Source: Prevotellamassilia sp. (GTDB lineage: Bacteria; Bacteroidota; Bacteroidia; Bacteroidales; Bacteroidaceae). Taken from it: a stretch of 7,773 bases of DNA. The stretch covers positions 1 through 7,773 of the forward strand of contig JAHAWW010000242.1 of the NCBI GenBank assembly GCA_018383375.1, read 5' to 3'. Positions 1 through 5,100 of the stretch are shown here, piece by piece. Every line of letters begins with the position of its first letter. Within the stretch, counting starts at the first letter, position 1. The notes beneath the pieces are model-generated. The model ran no database searches and was not told the origin of the DNA. It worked only from the letters and a program-made list of their open reading frames with translations. Made by a program: the position numbers and the translations under genes.

Positions 1-24
1 CCGTTACACCACAAATAGATTTCG

Positions 25-32
25 TAACTTCG
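25..32 (+). promoter_or_regulatory. Possible -7 promoter box for the TSUP permease operon
   Basis: The octamer TAACTTCG fits the Bacteroidota -7 consensus TAnnTTTG except for one base (C for T). It lies 33 bp before the ATG at 66, which would give a short leader. No clear -33 TTTG can be seen, since only 24 bases precede the box in this window. This is a weak motif match and could be chance. Confidence 0.3.
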
Positions 33-65
33 CACACTGTTAGCATAAACCGGTAAAAGATTGTT

Positions 66-902
66 ATGACGATTCTCGCGTTTACGATTATTCTCCTTGT
101 CGGGGCTTACCTGGCGGGACTGTTGGGGTCGCTGACGGGATTGGGTGGCGGCGTCGTGGTGATACCGTTGCTCACGCTGGCCTTTGGCGTTGACTTTCAC
201 TATGCAGTGGGCGCGGCGCTTGTGGCCTCTATTTCCACTTCAAGCGGTTCGGGCAGTGCCTATGTCAAAGAGGGTATCACCAACATCCGCCTGGGTATGT
301 TTTTGGAAATTGCCACTACCATCGGCGCCGTTTGCGGTGCGGCCGTGGCAATTTGGCTCGACAACAACACCATAGCCATTCTCTATGGCGGAGTGCTCAT
401 CCTCACGGCAGCCATGCAGCAGCGGCAGAAGTCCGACCACGACGGCGTGGTGGGCTCGGAGGCGGCACGAAAGCTCAAACTTTTTGGCACTTGGCCTCAA
501 AAAGACGGCTCGTTCAAGAGTTACCAGCTCAAGCATGTGGGCGGCGGTTTCGGTGTGATGTACATTGCCGGCATTCTCTCGGGCATATTGGGCATAGGGT
601 CTGGCGTGTTGAAGGTCATCGCCATGGACGGCATTATGAAAGTGCCTTTCAAGGTGAGCACCACGACGAGTAATTTTATGATGGGCGTGACGGCTTGTGC
701 CTCGGCCGTGGTCTATATTCAGCGTGGCCAGATTGAGCCGGGCATTGCCTGCCCAGTGCTGATTGGCGTGCTGTTTGGCGCCTTGACGGGAGCACGTTTG
801 CTCAAGCGGCTCGATGTGAGGGTACTGCGTCAGATTTTCTGCGTGGCCATTCTGCTTGTGGCCATCAATATGATTTATCAAGGCTTCTCCGGCCAGTTTT
901 GA
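66..902 (+). CDS. TauE/SafE (TSUP) family membrane permease
   Basis: This 278-residue protein is an integral inner-membrane permease of the TSUP family (sulfite exporter TauE/SafE, formerly DUF81). The family moves small anions such as sulfite, sulfoacetate or other organosulfur compounds; the substrate here is unknown. The protein has the expected two-half build. Hydrophobic helices start at residue ~3, and the first-half signature GLGGGVVVIP lies at 25-34. Helices continue to ~117, then comes a charged cytoplasmic-type loop (~118-160, rich in K, R, D and Q). The second-half glycine signature GILGIGSGVLKV is at ~173-184, followed by more helices to the C-terminus. Length is normal for the family. 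The ATG at 66 begins directly at the first membrane helix, and no Shine-Dalgarno sequence is visible, as is usual in Bacteroidota. The DUF1634 gene downstream supports a two-gene transport unit. Family assignment is firm; substrate and direction of transport are not determined. Confidence 0.92.
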   Translation: MTILAFTIILLVGAYLAGLLGSLTGLGGGVVVIPLLTLAFGVDFHYAVGAALVASISTSSGSGSAYVKEGITNIRLGMFLEIATTIGAVCGAAVAIWLDNNTIAILYGGVLILTAAMQQRQKSDHDGVVGSEAARKLKLFGTWPQKDGSFKSYQLKHVGGGFGVMYIAGILSGILGIGSGVLKVIAMDGIMKVPFKVSTTTSNFMMGVTACASAVVYIQRGQIEPGIACPVLIGVLFGALTGARLLKRLDVRVLRQIFCVAILLVAINMIYQGFSGQF

Positions 903-924
903 AAAACAAAAAGACGAAAAGCCT

Positions 925-972
925 ATGAGTCAAAAAGAGACTTATGAGCGGCCAGGTCAGGCCTGCAAGGCC
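925..972 (+). repeat. Fragment of the GAGCGGCC hairpin repeat between the two + strand genes
   Basis: The 123-bp gap between the permease and the DUF1634 gene contains a small hairpin (ATGAGTC 925-931 with GACTTAT 939-945, one G-T pair, loop AAAAAGA). Directly after it come GAGCGGCC (946-953) and a GGCCT-GCA-AGGCC hairpin (960-972). The same order, an A-rich leader, then GAGCGGCC, then a GGCC hairpin, starts the full element at 1471, so this is a truncated relative without the CCCAGGG and GCCCTGTAAGGGC modules. The rest of the gap also contains a tandem octamer TTAGTCTC (993-1000 and 1001-1008). I see no convincing promoter for the second gene. Confidence 0.6.
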
Positions 973-1025
973 GTGATTAACCGCGCAAACTTTTAGTCTC
1001 TTAGTCTCGCAAAAGAAATTATCGC

Positions 1026-1415
1026 ATGAAAACTTCTGAAAAAACCGACATACAGTTGCTCATTGCCCGCACACTGCGTTGGGGAGTGGGCATTGCTTGT
1101 GCGCTGGCCGTGGTGGGCGGCGCGATGTATTTGTGGCAACACGGCGGCGAGCCGATGAAAGACTATACCCATTTCCCGGCCGATGCCGAATCGTCCCGAA
1201 CGGCCTATACCACGCTTGAGGGTATCTTTTCCGGCGTGATGGGGCTCACGGCAGTGGGCTGGATACAGTTGGGCGTGGTCGTGTTGCTCCTCACGCCGAT
1301 GATGCGTGTGGCCCTTTCGCTGGTCGATTTCGTCAAAGAGCGCGACTGGCTCTATGCGTTCATCACGGCCGTAGTGCTCTCCGTGATCATTGTCAATTCG
1401 ATTGGCGGGTATTGA
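1026..1415 (+). CDS. DUF1634 family small membrane protein, partner of the TSUP permease
   Basis: This 129-residue protein has three predicted membrane helices: ~19-37, ~71-98 and ~107-125. The second helix ends in the block QLGVVVLLLTPMMRVALS (81-98). The short turn VKERDW and a third helix follow. This TP-x-R-V-A-L-S and ERD pattern is what I recognise as DUF1634. A soluble segment (~39-65) lies between helices 1 and 2. DUF1634 proteins have no established biochemical role but are repeatedly found beside TauE/SafE-type permeases, as here. An accessory subunit or regulator of the permease is therefore the reasonable inference. The gene is in the same direction as the permease, 123 bp downstream, with a hairpin-repeat fragment in the gap, so co-transcription is likely but not certain. 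The ATG at 1026 precedes a short charged N-terminus (MKTSEKTD), and no Shine-Dalgarno motif is visible. Confidence 0.85.
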   Translation: MKTSEKTDIQLLIARTLRWGVGIACALAVVGGAMYLWQHGGEPMKDYTHFPADAESSRTAYTTLEGIFSGVMGLTAVGWIQLGVVVLLLTPMMRVALSLVDFVKERDWLYAFITAVVLSVIIVNSIGGY

Positions 1416-1470
1416 GCAAGAAAAAGTGCCCAATATGGTCAAAGGGTAGGGTGTTCAAAATATGTTTTTT

Positions 1471-1591
1471 GAGCGGCCAAGCACGGCCTGAAGGGCCAGC
1501 AAGATCATAGCCCAGGGCAGAGGCGGCGCCTGAGCGACGCCGGCACCCTGGGACTTGTTGTGCGATAATGTTCGCCCTGTAAGGGCAAAAG
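1471..1591 (+). repeat. Three-hairpin intergenic element, copy 1
   Basis: The element reads in order: GAGCGGCC; hairpin A GGCCTGAAGGGCC (1485-1497); hairpin B, with outer stem CCCAGGG/CCCTGGG (1511-1517 with 1546-1552); and hairpin C GCCCT-GTA-AGGGC (1574-1586) followed by AAAAG. In hairpin B a symmetric 4x4 internal loop (CAGA/GGCA) leads to an inner stem 1522-1529 with 1534-1541. The inner stem has seven Watson-Crick pairs, one G-A mismatch and the loop CTGA. Copy 2 at 1683-1802 is the same unit on the other strand. GGCC-, GCCC- and CCCAGGG-rich intergenic repeats of this look are, from memory, common in Bacteroidales genomes; I know no established name or function. It is not an insertion sequence: no transposase or target-site duplication is seen. 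Confidence 0.8.
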
Positions 1592-1682
1592 CATTATTTT
1601 CATATTCAATAAATCACACCTTTGCCGTTGACTTCCTCCTCCGCTCTCGCTTGCACTAACGTTCAAGAACTACATGATAAAT

Positions 1683-1802
1683 CTTTTGCCCTTACAGGGC
1701 GTATCAATTGGGCCACGTTAACCAAAGGTGCCGGTGCCACTACGTGTCACCTCTGCCCTGGGCTTGGTTCTCGTTGGCCCTTCAGGCCGTGCGAGGCCGC
1801 GC
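1683..1802 (-). repeat. Three-hairpin intergenic element, copy 2 (inverted)
   Basis: Read on the - strand this has the same module order as copy 1: GCGCGGCC (1802-1795), hairpin A (1788-1776), hairpin B (1762-1722) and hairpin C (1700-1688). Three blocks are exact reverse complements of copy 1: 1775-1792 matches 1481-1498 (18 bp), 1751-1764 matches 1509-1522 (14 bp), and 1683-1701 matches 1573-1591 (19 bp). By hand alignment about 88 of 121 positions agree, with one 1-bp length difference in the hairpin B loop. The inner stem of hairpin B (1733-1740 with 1744-1751) still pairs, with one mismatch and loop TAC, although its sequence differs from copy 1. Spacer lengths between modules (13 and 20 nt) are the same in both copies. 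Confidence 0.8.
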
Positions 1803-1842
1803 AATAATAAGGGCGTAAATAGCCGTGGCTCGAATATGCACT

Positions 1843-1882
1843 GTGCTCAAAATTGAGATTGGTTTGAGCGGCCCTTCAGGCC
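1843..1882 (+). repeat. Fragment of the hairpin element (leader plus hairpin A)
   Basis: GTGCTCAAAAT (1843-1853) followed by TTTGAGCGGCC (1863-1873) repeats, in the same orientation, the leader and start of copy 1 (GTGTTCAAAAT at 1451 and TTTTGAGCGGCC at 1467). GCTCAAA (1845-1851) and TTTGAGC (1863-1869) form a 7-bp stem. The GGCCCTTCAGGCC hairpin (1870-1882) is the reverse complement of hairpin A in copy 1. Modules B and C are absent, so this is a truncated copy. A run of six C follows at 1888-1893. Confidence 0.55.
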
Positions 1883-1908
1883 TTTCACCCCCCTCACAAA
1901 AATAACCA

Positions 1909-1950
1909 AAAGCGGCGCATCTCCCACAAAAAATGGTGATGCGCCGCTTT
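1909..1950 (-). terminator. Strong intrinsic terminator of the LRR operon, possibly bidirectional
   Basis: A perfect 13-bp stem (1909-1921 with 1938-1950; core AGCGGCGCATC with GATGCGCCGCT) encloses a 16-nt loop. On the - strand it begins 20 nt after the stop codon of the 58-residue gene and is followed by a T-rich stretch (TTTTGGTTATTTTTG). On the + strand it is followed by the weaker TTTCATTTATAG, so it may also stop read-through from the permease operon. I saw no closer intrinsic terminator behind the DUF1634 gene. Confidence 0.85.
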
Positions 1951-1970
1951 CATTTATAGAGGCGTGTGGC

Positions 1971-2147
1971 TTAGTTCTTGAGCCACTCGTCGTTGTTCCA
2001 CATACTATTGTGGTTGTCTTTGCCTTTGCGGTTGGTGGTGAAATTGTCGCTCGGAGGTCCTTCTGGGATGTAAGACGAGTCGAGCAAAGGCTGTTCCGTT
2101 TCGAGCGTTACGGCTCTGGCCGCGGGACGTTGATATGTCTTTTTCAT
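1971..2147 (-). CDS. Small 58-residue protein of unknown function, downstream of the LRR gene
   Basis: An ATG at 2147 opens a 58-codon frame ending in TAA at 1973-1971. The protein begins MKKTYQRPAARAVTLETEQP, continues with LLDSSYIPEGPPSDNFTT, has a basic, Asn-rich stretch (NRKGKDNHN) and ends in WNNDEWLKN. It is hydrophilic, with no signal peptide or membrane segment. A short MKKxYxxP start, then a hydrophobic/acidic stretch and a Leu-Leu-x-Ser motif, resembles many small uncharacterised proteins that I recall from Prevotella and relatives near secreted-protein genes; this is a resemblance from memory only. The gene starts 11 bp after the LRR stop codon and ends 20 nt before a strong terminator, so it is almost certainly the second cistron of the LRR transcript. 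No Shine-Dalgarno sequence is visible; translational coupling is possible. No function can be assigned. Confidence 0.75.
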   Translation of the reverse strand: MKKTYQRPAARAVTLETEQPLLDSSYIPEGPPSDNFTTNRKGKDNHNSMWNNDEWLKN

Positions 2148-2158
2148 AAGGCGTAGTC

Positions 2159-5100
2159 TTATTTGATGAATGTTTTCTTGCCGTTGATGATGTAGAAGCC
2201 TGAGGGCAGACCTTCGAGCGACTTGGCGGCAGTGCGTACCAGGCGGCCGCTACCGTCTATCACGGTATAGGTGCCGTTATTGGTCTCGTCGATGGGGCGC
2301 AACTGGTCTATGCCGGTGGCCTCGCCGTCTTCACCCACTACGTGCAGGCGTATCTGTGTGGGCTTGGCGTCGGGCACTTGTGCCGATGCGCGGTTTTCAA
2401 TTCTCAGGAACCAGCGGAAGGCACCCAGTTTGGCGGCGTCAGAGGCGGCTTGGTGGAACGAACCGCCACCGAGGGCATAATAGCCGTTGGTGTACATGTC
2501 GCTCACTTGGCTATACGTACCGGTGAAGATATAGCGGTAGTTCCATGAGGTCACGTCGAAGCTGTTGGCCTTGGTAGCATAGAGGGTGACGTCTTCGAGG
2601 GTGAAAGTCTTCTCGCCCGTGGTCTTGGCCTTGATGAGGTAAGGCGTGTTGGCTTTGGCCACGGCGTCGCCTTTCAGTTTCACCACTTCGAGTAGGGTCT
2701 CGTCCATAGTGCCGTCGTCGTCGGTATCGTTTTGGTGGATGTCGTTGATGCGTGCCATTTCAAAATCCTCGGCGATGTCGGCCACGGGCATGTCGAAGGG
2801 CACGTACCAGGCCGTCCATTCCTCGTTGGCGAAGTTGCGGGTATATTCAATCGAAGCCAGTTTGTCGTCCACGTCTTTGACATAGCTTTCGGCCGTGTCG
2901 TCGAGCACGAAGGTCTCCAGGCGGATGAGGAAGTCTTTCCAGTTGTCGGCGGCGCGATAGGCTTCGAGTCCGTCCTTGGGCACGATGATGCGGTTGTTGA
3001 TGCGGCATTCCGCAAAGGCGTTGACGTTGTCCAGTGTGGCCGGAGTGGTGCCTCGGCAAACCACCTTATTCAGCTGTCTGCAACCTTGGAATGCATTTGC
3101 GCCGATTTTGGTGAGAGAGGCCGGCAGAATGACTTCTGTCAACTTGTTATAACAGAAAGCATTTTCGCCTATCGTCTGGAGTCCCTCAGGCAGAGAGACT
3201 TCCGTCAATTTGCATTTCTGGAAAGCTTCTTTCTCAATGGTTTTCAGCGATGAGGGCATATTGGCTTCAACCAATCTGGTGCAGTTCCAGAACGCATTGC
3301 TCTTAATGACTTCTACCGTTGAGGGCAGACTGATGCTTTCGAGTTTATCGCAAAAAACAAAAGCGCCTAACGGGATAATTGTAATGCCTTCTTTCAAAAC
3401 AGCTGTTTTCAAGGATTCACACCGCTGGAACACAAATGAGGACAATGTGGTGTTTCCGGAGACAGTGATAGATTCAATGCCGGTGTTCTGGAATGCATGA
3501 TCCTCAATAGTCTCAATGCCTTCAATCGAAACGTCTTTCAGATTGGAACAGTTGGCGAAAGCGTTAGGTTTGATTGTTATCAGACTGTTCGGGAATTCCA
3601 CGTGTGCAAGGTTGGTCTCATAAACGAAGGCCGAGCTGCCAATAGTCGTAATGCCTTCGGGTATGACAACGTTTGTAAACGTATATTTCTTAACCTCCGC
3701 GCCATTTTCTTCTGCAAAAGCATTGGCGCCAATGGCCGTAGCTTTGTAGAGATAGCCGTCAAGCAAGGATCCTCTGGCTTCGGCGGGGATGTTCAGCGTG
3801 GTGGGTTGGTCTTCGAGACTGGTCAGACCGCTTACGGTGCAGGTAGTCTCGTCAGCGTTGACGCTAAAGGCCACACCGCCTGCATTGAGTCCGGTGGTGG
3901 TGAAGGTGTTTCGAGTCATATCCTTCCACAAGGTGGCATTGCCATAGGCCTCATTGCTCACGCTGCGCACCTTGAGCGTCTTGGTGCCGGGCGAACTGAT
4001 GGCGTCGGCGGCCGTCTCGGGCACGGCGTGGCTGTAGCAGGTGAAGGCGGCCGTCTCGGCGATGCCGTCGAAGGCCTGTTTGCCCACGCTTGTCACGTAG
4101 CTCGGCAGGGAGATGGTGGCCAGGTTCGAGCAGTTCATAAATGTGCTGTCGGCAATGGCGGTGACGCCGTAGGGCACGAGGGCTCCGGTGAATTTACAGC
4201 CCATGAAGGCGCCGGCGCCGATTTCCGTCAGGCCGTCGGGCAGTCCGAGCTTGGTCAATACCGTACCGCTGAAGGCTTTGCTGCCAATGGAGGTGACGCC
4301 GGCCGGAATGGTGACGGCGGTCAAGCGGCTGCAACCTTCATAGAGGCCGTCAGCAATGGCGGTGAGGCCGTCGGGCAGCGTGGTGCTGGTGAGAAGCCCC
4401 ATACCGGCAAAGGCTTCTTTGCCAATCGTCTTCACCGTCGAGGGCACTGTCATCGTGGTGACCGTGGCACAGCCCTTGAAGGCATAGGCACCAATGCTTT
4501 CAAGTCCCTCTTTGAGGGTGATGACATTGAGGCTTGTACAGCCCTCAAATACGCCCTCGCCGATGTGGCTGATGGCGGCCGGCACATTGATGGTGTTCAA
4601 GGAGATGCATTCGTTGAAGGCATAGTCGCCAATGTTGGTGACTGTCTCGGGGATGTCGTAGGTGGTGATGTTGCTGGGCACGGCATAGATGGTGGTCTTG
4701 GCCTTGTCGTAGAGCACGTTGGCATCCGTCGTGAAGTTTTGGTTGCCCTCGGCAATGGTCAGGGCGAAACCAGCGTTGGAGCAGCCATAGAAGGCTTTGC
4801 GGCCTATGGCAGTCACACTGGCCGGGATGGAGAGGTTCGTCAGACCGGTGCAACCCATAAATGCGCCTTCGCCTATGGTGGTGTAGCCCTCGGGGATGGT
4901 GAGGGAGGTGATCACGTACTGGTCTTTGAATACCTCGGCTCCAATGCTGGTTACGTCATAGGAAATGCCGTGGAGCTCGAAGGTGGTAGGCAGCGTGATG
5001 GCGCCACTGAGTTCACCATTCACGCCGGTCAGCGTATAGGTGCCGTCTTCGTTTCGGGCGTAGGTGTAGTGACCCGCATCCTGCTCGAGCGGGTTCATCA

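Larger units (their letters stand above)
1416..1970. other. 555-bp convergent intergenic region without a credible gene
   Basis: This region separates the 3' ends of the two operons. From left to right it holds a TCAAAA/TTTTGA leader (1451-1473), full hairpin element copy 1, an unstructured AT-leaning spacer (1592-1682), inverted copy 2, an unassigned stretch (1803-1842), a short element fragment, and the shared terminator. The spacer contains no recognisable RNA gene or promoter that I can support. An open frame at 1622-1807 runs through the spacer and copy 2 but is explained by the repeat. Confidence 0.8.

Noticed and set aside
993..1447. Open frame on the - strand opposite the DUF1634 gene (149 codons ending at 993)
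   Set aside because: It is His/Arg-rich, has no recognisable domain, and fully overlaps a well-recognised DUF1634 coding region on the + strand.
1485..1591. Intrinsic terminator for the + strand operon inside copy 1
   Set aside because: The hairpins are short, and none is followed by a T-tract on the + strand (hairpin C is followed by AAAAG), unlike the 1909-1950 stem.
1471..1802. CRISPR array or insertion sequence
   Set aside because: The repeats are inverted, long and few, with no regular spacers, no cas genes, no transposase and no target-site duplication.
1622..1807. 61-codon + strand open frame in the convergent gap
   Set aside because: It runs from the unstructured spacer through inverted repeat copy 2. 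The conserved parts are the hairpins, not the reading frame, and the copies differ in length by one base inside hairpin B, which would break a shared frame.
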